DNA of 64,000 nt. Origin: Segatella cerevisiae (GTDB lineage: Bacteria > Bacteroidota > Bacteroidia > Bacteroidales > Bacteroidaceae). A program made the translations under genes and the position numbers. The stretch's first letter is position 1, and every line of letters begins with the position of its first letter. The notes beneath the pieces are model-generated. The model was not told where the DNA came from. It saw only the letters and a program-made list of their open reading frames with translations, and made no database searches. The DNA lies in NCBI RefSeq assembly GCF_024054555.1, contig NZ_JAMXLY010000002.1, positions 62,001 to 126,000 of the forward strand, in the 5' to 3' direction. This document shows positions 50,109 to 59,014 of this stretch, piece by piece.

Positions 50109-52255
50109 TTCTCCGTTTCCTCAGACTTCACCGGTTGCAGTTCTTTCTGAATAGGACCCAGATGATTCGTTGAAGCGTAATAGCGGCGATGGGCTTCTTG
50201 CTGACGGGCTTGCGAGAAATTGCTCACCCGTTTGAGATAACCGATGACACGTGTCAGATAGTCCACGTTTTTAGAGTGGCACACCGGGCATTCGTGCAGG
50301 TACCGCTTGTCGATATGTCCGCAATCGTTGCATACCGTATTGGGAATATTGTAAGTGAAGTAATTGCAGCCTTCCTTTGCAGCCACCTTAAAGAGTTGGC
50401 GATATTGTGCCTTACTCAGATGTTCATCCAAATTCATGTGCAGGGCAGAGCCGCCTGTGAGATGCTCGATATAAGGTGCGCCATGCAACTTGAATTTGTC
50501 GATAACGCTCAAACTCTCATCTTCCACAACATAGAAATAACTATTGTAGCAATCCCGGGGAACGAAATAACCGTCTTCCCGATCCCATTTGGCATGCTTG
50601 ACACCGACATTCTCGGCAGGGATCATCTCACAGTTGAACATGACTTCCTTCGAACGGTATTTCTTATTGCAGGTCTCCACGATCCCCAGCACACTCTGGA
50701 CGAAATGCAGATAGTCCGGATTGTCACTGATCTTCAAACCGAGGAACTCGGCAGCTTCCACCAAGCCATTGACGCCTATCGTCAGATACTGACGCTTGAT
50801 ATTGATATAGCCGGCATCGAAAAGCGGCAGCATGCCATGCTTCTGAAGTTCTTTCAGATTCTCGTTGTACGCCAACTGCACCTTATGGCAGAGGTCTACG
50901 ACTTCCTCAAGAACTTTCTTATAGTCCTGCTTATGGTTGACAGCATACTGTATGGTCCGGTTCAGGTTAATCGTCAGCACGCTCTTGGAACCTGTGCTCA
51001 CGCCACCGGCACCCAATGTATAACTGAAACCGTTGTCCTGAATCTCATTTCTCAAGCGGCAGCAACTGCTCAAGGAATCTGGTTGGTCACTGAGATAGGT
51101 GAAAAAGCTATGCCCTTCAGAATACATTTCTGCAGAGAAGTCTGCCCATTCCTTATCTTTGCAATCCCCGTTTTCCGTCAGCATCGCCATCGTTTCTACT
51201 GGGAATGTCAAGACGGCCTTCGTGCGCTCTTGATTGAACCATTTCATAAACCGCTTCTGCAGCCAGTTAACGCCATTCCAGTCAGGACGACTCCCATCAG
51301 GGAAATAGAAATTATCAAAGAGGCTCTTGAAATAATACTTGTCATAATAAGAGATATTCCAGAAGACGGCCTGATAGTTCCGGGCACCTGTAGGTTGGTT
51401 GAGGGAATATACGATCTGCTCAAAGCAATCAGTGATCATCTTGTCGAGAGTACGCTTTTTCAAACCTAAGTCGACGACGTCATTAGCATGCTTATAGTAG
51501 TCTTTTCCGTATTCTTTCTCCACAAAATAATTCATGTACATCAGGAATTCTGGTGTCGCGCAAGCGCCGGAAAGCATGGAACTGACCATGAACACCATGT
51601 TGATAAAGCCCCCACAGAAACTTTTCAGGTTGGTAGGCGCAGAAGAGTTGCCTCCAATAGAGGACGTTCCGCCCAAGAGCCAAGGGTACATGGTGATACT
51701 GGCACAGTAATTTGCCAAGGAGGTTTCATCATTCTTATATATAAAATGGTGTGTCAACAAATCCAGATAGCGGTCAGCCAGTTCTTTGCCATACATTTTC
51801 TTGATACGGTCTGTCAGCAGGCGGCGGTTCAAACGTATGAAACCTGCTTTGGGGAGTTCTCCGATCAATGTGGCGATATTCTTATGCTCTACATTGGCAT
51901 TTGCGTCATACTTTGAACCTGTGGCGGCATTGGAAGCCTCACAATAATCCGTCAAGAACTTCAACTTCCGCAGCGTCTCGCGATCTTCAGCATGTTTCTG
52001 CCTATAAAGCATAAAACTCCGGGCCACTTTATAATACCCTTCACGCATGAGAGATTCCTCGACCTCATTCTGAATATCCTCTACTTTTATACCTTCATGA
52101 ATATCCAGATTACTGATAATTTTAGACACTGCCCCTAAATCAACCGGCTCTTTCACTGAATCAAAAGCTTTGATGATGGCATTCATGATTTTGTCTAATG
52201 AGAAGCGTTCCTTTTTTCCATCCCGCTTCGTGATGTTGAAGTTCTGCATTTCCAT
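50102..52255 (-). CDS. nrdD: Anaerobic (class III) ribonucleoside-triphosphate reductase
   Basis: An oxygen-sensitive glycyl-radical NTP reductase. 717 residues. An N-terminal ATP-cone (NITKRDGKKERFSLDKI) precedes the barrel, with SSCCRLRNE in the active-site region. A C-terminal zinc site CNDCGH...CPVCHS is followed by the glycyl-radical loop TRVIGYLKRVSNF near residue 675. First gene of nrdD-nrdG-nrdA-nrdB. The 150 bp upstream carries three dyads and a TATATTTG box. It should supply dNTPs in the anaerobic state. Confidence 0.95.
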   Translation of the reverse strand: MEMQNFNITKRDGKKERFSLDKIMNAIIKAFDSVKEPVDLGAVSKIISNLDIHEGIKVEDIQNEVEESLMREGYYKVARSFMLYRQKHAEDRETLRKLKFLTDYCEASNAATGSKYDANANVEHKNIATLIGELPKAGFIRLNRRLLTDRIKKMYGKELADRYLDLLTHHFIYKNDETSLANYCASITMYPWLLGGTSSIGGNSSAPTNLKSFCGGFINMVFMVSSMLSGACATPEFLMYMNYFVEKEYGKDYYKHANDVVDLGLKKRTLDKMITDCFEQIVYSLNQPTGARNYQAVFWNISYYDKYYFKSLFDNFYFPDGSRPDWNGVNWLQKRFMKWFNQERTKAVLTFPVETMAMLTENGDCKDKEWADFSAEMYSEGHSFFTYLSDQPDSLSSCCRLRNEIQDNGFSYTLGAGGVSTGSKSVLTINLNRTIQYAVNHKQDYKKVLEEVVDLCHKVQLAYNENLKELQKHGMLPLFDAGYINIKRQYLTIGVNGLVEAAEFLGLKISDNPDYLHFVQSVLGIVETCNKKYRSKEVMFNCEMIPAENVGVKHAKWDREDGYFVPRDCYNSYFYVVEDESLSVIDKFKLHGAPYIEHLTGGSALHMNLDEHLSKAQYRQLFKVAAKEGCNYFTYNIPNTVCNDCGHIDKRYLHECPVCHSKNVDYLTRVIGYLKRVSNFSQARQQEAHRRYYASTNHLGPIQKELQPVKSEETEKC

Positions 52256-52278
52256 AATCCTCCAATTATTTGAATTTA

Positions 52279-52411
52279 ACAGTTTAAACTGTATTGTTTT
52301 CTGACAACTTTTTACTTACTACAATCCATAAAGTTATCTTTTTTAGAAAACTTTTGAATTATAAATTCAAAATAAGTTTTCCATATTTGCAATAATATGA
52401 TTGCAAATATA
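52279..52411 (-). promoter_or_regulatory. nrdD upstream region: promoter box and three dyads
   Basis: (1) ACAGTTTAAACTGT, a perfect 14-bp palindrome at 52279-52292. (2) TTTTGAATT-ATA-AATTCAAAA at 52352-52372, extended by outer GAAAACT/AAGTTTTC. (3) ATATTTGCAAT-N6-ATTGCAAATAT at 52383-52410, perfect 11-bp arms, which includes most of the TATATTTG -7 box (plus 52404-52411). Dyads 1 and 2 would lie in the leader, dyad 3 over the promoter. Confidence 0.55.
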
Positions 52412-53010
52412 GAACAAAAAATTGAAAGAAGAGTCATTGAAATAGATTTTTAATAGTTAAAAATTATCCTGCGAATAATACAGAAACTATAACTGTGCTG
52501 ATAGTAATATTTTAATAAACGGGATTGAAGTTTTTCAAAAGTATAATAGGATAAGTCATTGATAATGAATGTTCTTTGTCAAACAAGAATATTTATGCCA
52601 ACTCGTTGCAAAATTCCAAAGAAGTTTCATTTCTCATGCTGGATCCCGGTCAAGTCAAGACGATAATCGGTTTCAGGTTTGATGCAAAAGGAATTAATTG
52701 CTATCAGATAAAATAAAGTATTTCGAGAACTCCATCTTAACAAAAAAGACAATTCCGATACATATTCTCGCCCGCAACAACAAACAAGTAAAATCATCCT
52801 ATCAGAAACAAGTTAGACAAATTTTATTCTGCATCAACTGATTAATCGATAGCTTTTCATCTCAGGAAGACAGACTTCTTCGAGAAAAGACAACGCCGTC
52901 AGGGCAAAAAAACAAAAAATAACGGTCCCGATCCCCGTTCAATCGAAAAGTTGAAGCCTTAATCTCATGTAAGAACAAGGGAACCGGCACATACAAAAAG
53001 ACAAGTTGGT
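52412..53010. other. AT-rich noncoding stretch upstream of nrdD
   Basis: About 600 bp without a supportable gene on either strand. A single TCGAGAAAA copy at 52880 belongs to the repeat family of array C. Confidence 0.5.
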
Positions 53011-53165
53011 AGTTTCTCGAAACACCGCTTGCTGTCTCGAGAAACAGAGCGCTGACTTTCTCGAAACATAGAAGTCTTGTTTCTCGAGACATAGAAAAGT
53101 ACCTTCACAGCAACTTAAAGGTCTCTTTTTCGAAAGACTCTTCGAGAACACAATAGACCCGAACA
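53011..53165. repeat. 23-bp-period array with TTTCTCGAGAAA-like cores (array C)
   Basis: TCGA cores at 53017, 53037, 53061, 53084, 53130 and 53142 give intervals of 20, 24, 23, 46 (2x23) and 12 bp. Units read TCGAGAAACAnAG then GCTGAC or a variant, ending TTTC, as in array A at 3.8 kb. Open frames through the array (minus strand) are repeat artefacts. It lies in the 1.2-kb gap between nrdD and the hemerythrin-LuxR gene. Confidence 0.75.
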
Positions 53166-53452
53166 GAAAGTTTTCTTATGATTTCGCCCTTTCCAAGAGA
53201 CATCAATCAGCCCATCCGTCTCCTATAATATCCATGAGAGTTCATCCTAATCAAAGCGTTTGATTTTCACATTTTGAAGTTACAATCGACTTTGAAAAAT
53301 CAGAAAATTACAAAAAAGGGAAATCAGAGATACTCATCCCTGCCAAAAAAGAAAAAGAAAAACAAGAAAGGTCTCAAACTAAAAGCGAAAGAAAGGAAAA
53401 CGAAATGGAAAAATATTATTCCTCAACTTGAATAATAAATAGAGGGAGCAGA

Positions 53453-54409
53453 TTACAATTTCACAGCCGAAATATCCACGAGATGGTTGACGATAGCATA
53501 AATGGTCAGACCTGCAGGAGAATGGATTTGTAATTTCTTTGCGATGTTCCTGCGGTGAGTGATGACCGTATTGACTGAAATGAAAAGGTGGTCGGCAATA
53601 TCCTTATTTGTCATTCCCTGAACCAAAGATACGATCACCTCCTTCTCCCTATCGCTCAGGGTCTCGTTATTGCCCGCATTCTTGTTGATCATCTTAGAGA
53701 TATTGACGCTCACGTCGTCTTTCCGACTCCTCAATTCCAAATTATGAATGGCAGGGATAAACATATTATCTTCCACTTCAGCGTGCTGGCTCAGCCATTC
53801 TTCATTATTATAGATATCATACAAGGTAGCACTCAGGATATTATTATGAAAACCGTCAGAAGGCAAGTATTTGATAATAATATTTTTCAATTCCTTCAGT
53901 TTCTGATCGACCTGTCCGTGATGCCTCGAAAAAGTTTCAATGTCATAATCCGACATCGGATTACCCGCTAACAAACTGTTGACATAAGGAAAGGCAGTAC
54001 GCTCCTCATACCGCATGTGATTAGTCACACTGTGCGCATAGTCGTCATAGAGTTTGAGAATCAGCCCCGCAAGTTCATTGTTTTCATCCAGAGCCTGTGC
54101 AAGTTCTTTACGGATAAAAGGCAATTGAAACTCTATGAAATAAGCATGTGAAGCTGTCAGGTATTGTAAAAGAGCAGGAATGGACAACTTGTCCAAACTA
54201 TCTCGGTCCAAATAGCCGTTGATAGTGAAATTCACTACCGCCAAAAATGTATAGGTATCAACTTTCTGCTCACCGCAAACTTCCTCTACGGTCTTGTCAC
54301 CAAAACCTAGATTGATACCGAAAGAGCCCAAACTCTGCAGGATATTATAGTTGTCACCGATAATGGATATCATCTTATCACCGGGTTCATACATCTTCAG
54401 ATTTTTCAT
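53453..54409 (-). CDS. Hemerythrin-domain protein fused to LuxR helix-turn-helix
   Basis: 318 residues. The N-terminal ~75 residues contain a segment (SFGINLGFGDKTVEEVC) like the ScdA/RIC N-terminal domain. Residues ~80-230 are a hemerythrin HHE cation-binding domain with iron ligands in SHAYFIEF, NHMRYEERTAFPY, SRHHGQVD and QHAEVEDNMF. The C-terminal 70 residues are a LuxR helix-turn-helix (LSDREKEVIVSLVQGM, NTVITHRRNIAKKL). A di-iron centre joined to a DNA-binding domain suggests a sensor of O2, NO or peroxide. It lies upstream of the nrd genes and shares its DNA-binding end with the LuxR protein at 44239. Confidence 0.85.
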   Translation of the reverse strand: MKNLKMYEPGDKMISIIGDNYNILQSLGSFGINLGFGDKTVEEVCGEQKVDTYTFLAVVNFTINGYLDRDSLDKLSIPALLQYLTASHAYFIEFQLPFIRKELAQALDENNELAGLILKLYDDYAHSVTNHMRYEERTAFPYVNSLLAGNPMSDYDIETFSRHHGQVDQKLKELKNIIIKYLPSDGFHNNILSATLYDIYNNEEWLSQHAEVEDNMFIPAIHNLELRSRKDDVSVNISKMINKNAGNNETLSDREKEVIVSLVQGMTNKDIADHLFISVNTVITHRRNIAKKLQIHSPAGLTIYAIVNHLVDISAVKL

Positions 54410-54434
54410 GCTATTTACCTTGATATTCAGCCTG

Positions 54435-54442
54435 CAAAGATA
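54435..54442 (-). promoter_or_regulatory. TATCTTTG -7 box of the hemerythrin-LuxR gene
   Basis: CAAAGATA on the plus strand, 25 bp upstream of the ATG at 54409. Confidence 0.55.
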
Positions 54443-54539
54443 CTAAATTTTATCGGATAACGCAATACCTAAAAATAATGATGCCCGCTTACGGGAAAAT
54501 AGTTGAATCCTCAAAAGAGATGAATACCGCCTAAACAAC

Positions 54540-54570
54540 GACGAGGGCTGCCTGACTGGCAGCCCTCGTC
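54540..54570 (-). terminator. Terminator after rny
   Basis: Perfect 13-bp arms GACGAGGGCTGCC and GGCAGCCCTCGTC around a 5-nt loop, 46 bp after the rny stop. T-rich GTTGTTT follows in the direction of rny transcription. Confidence 0.75.
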
Positions 54571-54616
54571 TATTTCCGGAATGTTCCCACGAAATCAACC
54601 ACAGGAACAAACACGA

Positions 54617-56149
54617 TTATTTAGCATAAGCAACATTTCGAGTTTCACGGATGACCGTTATCTTGACTTGTCCGGGATAAGTCATCTCACTTTGCACCTT
54701 GGAAGCGATCTCGTCACTCAGTTTGGCGCTCTCATCATCAGACATCTTGTCTGCCCCGACGATGACGCGGAGTTCACGGCCAGCCTGAATGGCATAAGTC
54801 TTCGTGACACCGGGATAACTCATTGCGATAGCTTCGAGGTCATTCAAACGCTTGATATAAGCTTCCACCACCTCACGGCGAGCTCCAGGACGCGCTCCTG
54901 AAATAGCGTCACAAACCTGAACGATAGGAGCCAGAAGCGTTTTCATTTCGACTTCATCATGATGGGCTGCAATGGCATTGACAATATCCGGTTTCTCCTT
55001 ATATTTCTCTGCGATCTTAGCGCCATAAAGAGCATGCGGCAGTTCGCTCTCCTCGTCAGGCACCTTTCCAATGTCATGGAGAAGTCCGGCACGCTTGGCT
55101 TTCTTCGGGTTCAGACCCAGTTCGGAAGCCATCACTGCGCAAAGGTTAGCAGTTTCACGGGCATGCTGAAGAAGATTCTGACCATAAGAAGAACGGTATT
55201 TCATTTTTCCGATGATACGGATCAATTCAGGATGCAAGCCATGGATACCCAAATCGATTGCAGTCCGTTTACCGGTCTCGATGATCTCATTGTCCAATTG
55301 TTTCTTTACTTTAGCGACAACCTCTTCAATACGTGCCGGGTGAATACGGCCATCGGCCACCAGTTGATGCAAGGCAAGGCGGCAGACCTCACGGCGGACA
55401 GGGTCAAAAGCGGAGATCACTACAGCATCAGGTGTATCGTCTACGACGATCTCCACCCCTGTAGCAGCTTCCAGAGCCCGGATGTTACGTCCTTCACGTC
55501 CAATGATACGACCCTTGACCTCATCATTGTCAATATGGAACACACTCACTGAGTTTTCTATCGCCGTCTCGGTCGCAACCCTCTGGATCGTAGTGATTAC
55601 GATCTTCTTGGCCTCTTTCTCAGCGTTCAAGCGAGCTTCATCCATCGCCTCGTTCACATAACTGGCAGCATCCAGTTTAGCCTGTCCTTTCAAACTCTCG
55701 ACAAGACGGCTCTTGGCTTCTTCGGCCTTCAAACCGGAAAGTTCTTCCAGTTTTTCCTGTTCCTGTTTCTGCATCTTATCAAGTTCCTGTTGACGAGTTT
55801 CCAGAAGTTGCTGCGCATTATCGACACGCTGCTGCATCAGATCCAATTCCTGTTTCCGGCGAGCGAGTTCTTCCTGACGCTGGTTCAAGGAGATATCGCG
55901 CTGCTTGAGATGATTTTCTGACTGCTGTATCTTCGCGTTGCGCTGACGCACCTCAGTCTCGAGATCGGCTTTCTTATTCAAGAAAGTTTCTTTCACCTCC
56001 AGGAGTTTCTTTTCTTTTATGACTTCCGCGTCCTTTTTGGCCGCCTCCATTAACTCATTATACTTTCCCTTGATGATATAACGGAAAATAAAATAGCCTA
56101 CAGCACCACCCACGATGAGTGCCATAACGGCAATTATGATTATTAACAT
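54617..56149 (-). CDS. rny: Ribonuclease Y
   Basis: A membrane-anchored endoribonuclease that starts mRNA decay. 510 residues. One N-terminal transmembrane helix ([20 protein letters not shown]), a ~170-residue coiled coil, a KH domain with [15 protein letters not shown] and [14 protein letters not shown] near 215-260, and an HD domain with HARETA and LLHDIGK near 355 that supplies the metal site. The C-terminal domain ends at [15 protein letters not shown]. It lies 24 bp after zapA in the same direction. Confidence 0.96.
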   Translation of the reverse strand: MLIIIIAVMALIVGGAVGYFIFRYIIKGKYNELMEAAKKDAEVIKEKKLLEVKETFLNKKADLETEVRQRNAKIQQSENHLKQRDISLNQRQEELARRKQELDLMQQRVDNAQQLLETRQQELDKMQKQEQEKLEELSGLKAEEAKSRLVESLKGQAKLDAASYVNEAMDEARLNAEKEAKKIVITTIQRVATETAIENSVSVFHIDNDEVKGRIIGREGRNIRALEAATGVEIVVDDTPDAVVISAFDPVRREVCRLALHQLVADGRIHPARIEEVVAKVKKQLDNEIIETGKRTAIDLGIHGLHPELIRIIGKMKYRSSYGQNLLQHARETANLCAVMASELGLNPKKAKRAGLLHDIGKVPDEESELPHALYGAKIAEKYKEKPDIVNAIAAHHDEVEMKTLLAPIVQVCDAISGARPGARREVVEAYIKRLNDLEAIAMSYPGVTKTYAIQAGRELRVIVGADKMSDDESAKLSDEIASKVQSEMTYPGQVKITVIRETRNVAYAK

Positions 56150-56173
56150 TTATAAAATTGTTTAATGATGATA

Positions 56174-56488
56174 CTATTCTTTCCTTAGAACCTCCTCAAT
56201 TTCAGAAGTCAACTGGGAGAGAACAGCATTATAAGGGGCCGTATCATTTTGCCCCCTGAGCTTTTCATAACGCATTGCAATATCAACCAAGGACATATAC
56301 AAAATCTCCTTATCGCTCTTTACATCCTTGTAATGAGCTGAATAAGAATTGACGACCTCATTGATCAATTTTGCAGACTTTCGATAATACTCTTCCTCGG
56401 TTTGATCACCGCGGGGAATTCTCACCGAAAGCATTGTATCATGCAGGTTCAGTCTTATGGTTAATTTCTCTTTGTTTTCTTCTGCCAT
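56174..56488 (-). CDS. zapA: Cell division protein ZapA
   Basis: An FtsZ-associated protein that bundles protofilaments at the division ring. 104 residues: the N-terminal strand-loop block LTIRLNLHDTMLSVRIPRGDQTEEEYYRKSAKLINE is the ZapA family head, followed by a long helix that forms the coiled-coil dimer (MSLVDIAMRYEKL). Standard length. It is between a small coiled-coil protein (upstream) and rny (downstream), an arrangement recurrent in Bacteroidales. The 90 nt before its ATG contain a nested stem structure. Confidence 0.9.
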   Translation of the reverse strand: MAEENKEKLTIRLNLHDTMLSVRIPRGDQTEEEYYRKSAKLINEVVNSYSAHYKDVKSDKEILYMSLVDIAMRYEKLRGQNDTAPYNAVLSQLTSEIEEVLRKE

Positions 56489-56497
56489 CGATTTGAT

Positions 56498-56574
56498 TCT
56501 TGCTGCATTCCATGCGACCGACTTGAAGGAGAGTTCAGGCGCTCACCTTCTTCGGAAAAAGCAGTCCAGCAAGA
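56498..56574 (-). ncRNA. Candidate structured RNA element upstream of zapA
   Basis: On the minus strand an outer stem TCTTGCTG/CAGCAAGA (8 bp) encloses an 11/12-nt symmetrical bubble. Inside are CCGA/TCGG and GAAGG-U-GAG / CUC-U-CCUUC around an 8-nt loop. The shape (closing stem, large bubble, terminal stem) and the place next to zapA recall 6S RNA, but at 77 nt it is less than half the usual size. It may be the core of a longer RNA overlapping the upstream ORF, or an mRNA leader structure. Confidence 0.4.
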
Positions 56575-56578
56575 GGAG

Positions 56579-56881
56579 TTACTGCAGGGACTGTTCGCTC
56601 AGCAGCGTGATGCATTTACTAACGTCTTTGATGAGCCGAGCAACTTTTTTCTTTGCACCTTCAAGGTCTCCGTCGCTCACCTCAATCATTTTTGCCATCT
56701 TGAGAGTCTCATAGTCATGCTGGGTTTGGGCCAACTTTACCCGTAGTTCTTTAAGCTGATCGTCACGCTCTGCCACCTCTCTCTTCAAATTCACGATTTC
56801 CTGATTGAGTTCTTCAAAGTGGAGAATCATTTGTCTGACACGGGTAGTAAACGTGTTCAAAATCTTCTCATTGGCATTCAT
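56579..56881 (-). CDS. Small coiled-coil protein upstream of zapA
   Basis: 100 residues, almost entirely helical with heptad spacing (ILHFEELNQEIVNLKREVAERDDQLKELRVKLAQTQ), then a Lys-rich segment and a C-terminal helix KKKVARLIKDVSKCITLLSEQ. The size and place in front of zapA suggest a ZapB-like division-ring partner, but sequence alone does not prove it. A strong promoter (56901-56931) precedes it, so this protein, zapA and rny probably form one operon. Confidence 0.7.
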   Translation of the reverse strand: MNANEKILNTFTTRVRQMILHFEELNQEIVNLKREVAERDDQLKELRVKLAQTQHDYETLKMAKMIEVSDGDLEGAKKKVARLIKDVSKCITLLSEQSLQ

Positions 56882-56900
56882 ACAGACTTTATTTAGGGCA

Positions 56901-56931
56901 CAAATTTAATATAATAAATCGGTAATGCCAA
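56901..56931 (-). promoter_or_regulatory. Promoter of the coiled-coil/zapA/rny operon
   Basis: -33 TTG (plus 56929-56931), 20-bp spacer, -7 TAAATTTG (plus 56901-56908), 19 bp upstream of the ATG at 56881. Confidence 0.7.
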
Positions 56932-57100
56932 ATTTTACTTCATTTTTCTAATTTACGGACATCATTTCTTCCGATTTGTTATCAAAAGACAGTAGCCGGA
57001 TTTTATTATTTCTGAAGAGTATATTTAAATTTATTGACCTTTAAAAAAATCCCTTTCAATATTCTTTTTTCTGTTTCAAACTGAAGGCCCGGATACGAGG

Positions 57101-57754
57101 TCATTTCTTCATTTTAGCTTTAGCTTCCTTGACCTCTTCTTTAGAAGGAAGCGGCTCTTTTTTCGCCAGTGTAACTACCTCAAAGACAAAGTCAGTCATC
57201 CATTTCTGACTGAAGTTCAACCTGGCATTGTATTTTCTTACAGACATGACAGCTTTGACCACACTGGGATCCTTAAAATCATTTTTTGTAAAAATATCCC
57301 CCACCTGTTTCTGGGTCAAAGCATAAAGGGTCTTTTTAAAGATGCTTGGGATACGGAGTTTAAACTTCATCAGATTGCCCATCAGCATCATCAACTCCTG
57401 GGTAAAACCTTGGAATTGGATCAGAAACGGGTTGACATATTGCAGATTGCGACAATTTTTCTTGACACTCTGGTCTATCTCGTCAAAGAAATCCTCATCG
57501 GTCTTATACAGATTCTTAAGCATCTTCTTCACCGCTGACTTTTCACCTACTCCGAGTTTGTTGTGTACCGTAGCGACGTGGAGTGTCTGCTTGAAGACGC
57601 GGAGATCCGGCAGCATATTAAGATTGGTAATGCCCAATTTTGCAGCCAGGGCAGCTTGAAGATAAACTCTCACGAGTGTCATATAATCTTCCATGCCGCC
57701 AACCTTTTTCTCAGGCTCTTTTTTCTGTCCGAACAGTTTTGTAAATATTCCCAT
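57101..57754 (-). CDS. Conserved hypothetical protein (217 aa)
   Basis: 217 residues, predicted soluble and mainly helical. It begins MGIFTKLFGQKKEPEKKVGG and ends with a very basic Lys-rich tail (KEEVKEAKAKMKK). The centre contains LGITNLNMLPDLRVFKQTLHV and VNPFLIQFQGFTQELMMLMGNLMKFKLRIP. It looks like a Bacteroidales-specific family of unknown function; no catalytic motif is visible. It has a strong promoter (57809-57839) with a 54-bp leader and no operon partner. It is divergent from rfbA. Confidence 0.75.
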   Translation of the reverse strand: MGIFTKLFGQKKEPEKKVGGMEDYMTLVRVYLQAALAAKLGITNLNMLPDLRVFKQTLHVATVHNKLGVGEKSAVKKMLKNLYKTDEDFFDEIDQSVKKNCRNLQYVNPFLIQFQGFTQELMMLMGNLMKFKLRIPSIFKKTLYALTQKQVGDIFTKNDFKDPSVVKAVMSVRKYNARLNFSQKWMTDFVFEVVTLAKKEPLPSKEEVKEAKAKMKK

Positions 57755-57808
57755 AATGCTAATTAGTCTATCGATTGAATTGATAAAAACATATTAATAT
57801 ATGTTGTG

Positions 57809-57839
57809 CAAAGATAGCGGAAATCCCCCGAAAAGCCAA
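57809..57839 (-). promoter_or_regulatory. Promoter of the 217-aa gene
   Basis: -33 TTG (plus CAA 57837-57839), 20-bp spacer, -7 TATCTTTG (plus CAAAGATA 57809-57816). Confidence 0.7.
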
Positions 57840-57952
57840 ATTTTCGGTTAAAAAACCACCCATACACTCTGAAGACAGACGATATGGCGCATATTTTATT
57901 AGTCTTGAACGCTTTTTACACCTCAAAAAGACAATATCAAGAAAAAATTGAT

Positions 57953-57960
57953 TATCTTTG
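57953..57960 (+). promoter_or_regulatory. TATCTTTG -7 box of rfbA
   Basis: A perfect TAnnTTTG 95 bp upstream of the rfbA ATG, divergent from the 57809 promoter. Confidence 0.55.
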
Positions 57961-58055
57961 CAGCCGTACTGTAATAAAAAGTCCAGAGGTTTTTGCAAGG
58001 AATCCGACTTTTGGGAGTTATTAAATAAAATTCAAGAAATCATCCTATAATTCAT

Positions 58056-58943
58056 ATGAAAGGTATCGTATTAGCAGGCGGTTCAGGAACACGCCTTTAT
58101 CCGATTACAAAGGGAATCAGCAAGCAGCTTATTCCTATCTTTGACAAACCGATGATTTATTATCCTATTTCAGTATTGATGTTAGCTGGCATACGCGATA
58201 TTCTCATCATTTCTACCCCCTATGACCTACCCGGTTTCCGACGCCTTTTAGGTGACGGGAAAGATTGGGGCATGCATTTCGAATACGTGGAGCAACCTCA
58301 TCCTGATGGCCTTGCCCAAGCTTTTATACTCGGTAAATCTTTTATTGGTACGGATGACGTCTGTCTCGTATTGGGAGACAACATCTTTTACGGCGCAGGT
58401 TTTACCGGTCTGCTCCGAGAAAGTGTACAGGCATGCGAGAAGGGCCAGGCAAGTGTATTCGGCTATTATGTCAACGACCCGGAGAGATACGGTGTCGCAG
58501 AATTTGATGCCCAAGGCAACTGTCTGAGCATTGAAGAAAAACCGGAACACCCTAAAAGCCATTTTGCAGTAACAGGACTTTACTTCTATCCGAACTCTGT
58601 CGTAGACATCGCAGAGCATGTCAAACCCAGTCCTAGAGGGGAATTGGAAATCACGAGTGTCAATCAGGAATACCTGCATCGCAATGCCTTGAAGGTCCGC
58701 ACTCTGCCACGGGGATTTGCATGGCTCGACACTGGTACACACGACAGTCTTTCTGAAGCCAGCACTTTCATTGAAGTCATTGAAAAGCGGCAAGGTCTGA
58801 AAGTGGCCTGCCTTGAAGAAATCGCATTTAAACAAGGTTGGATCAACAGTGTTCAGTTGAAAGATTTGTCTCAACCGATGCTGAAAAACAATTACGGGAA
58901 ATATCTGTTAGAACTAGCTGAAGGAAAGCGCTACCAATCATAA
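58056..58943 (+). CDS. rfbA: Glucose-1-phosphate thymidylyltransferase
   Basis: Makes dTDP-glucose from dTTP and glucose 1-phosphate, first step towards dTDP-L-rhamnose. 295 residues, the classical RmlA length. Motifs: [30 protein letters not shown] at the N-terminus (nucleotide-binding), [10 protein letters not shown] with the metal-binding Asp, [21 protein letters not shown], and [11 protein letters not shown]. rmlB-D are not in the window. The following gene is a capsule-chain-length kinase, so surface polysaccharide synthesis is the likely context. Confidence 0.95.
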   Translation: MKGIVLAGGSGTRLYPITKGISKQLIPIFDKPMIYYPISVLMLAGIRDILIISTPYDLPGFRRLLGDGKDWGMHFEYVEQPHPDGLAQAFILGKSFIGTDDVCLVLGDNIFYGAGFTGLLRESVQACEKGQASVFGYYVNDPERYGVAEFDAQGNCLSIEEKPEHPKSHFAVTGLYFYPNSVVDIAEHVKPSPRGELEITSVNQEYLHRNALKVRTLPRGFAWLDTGTHDSLSEASTFIEVIEKRQGLKVACLEEIAFKQGWINSVQLKDLSQPMLKNNYGKYLLELAEGKRYQS

Positions 58944-59014
58944 AAAGTGTTGCTCATCTGCAAGTTCGGGAAAGACATCCGACGGATACACACTAAGAAA
59001 ATTCAAAAGTTATA

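Noticed and set aside
52862..53151. Two overlapping minus-strand ORFs of 70-76 codons
   Set aside because: They are produced by the 23-bp repeat array. They have no promoter, and the period is not a multiple of three, so the repeated DNA does not encode a repeated peptide in one frame.
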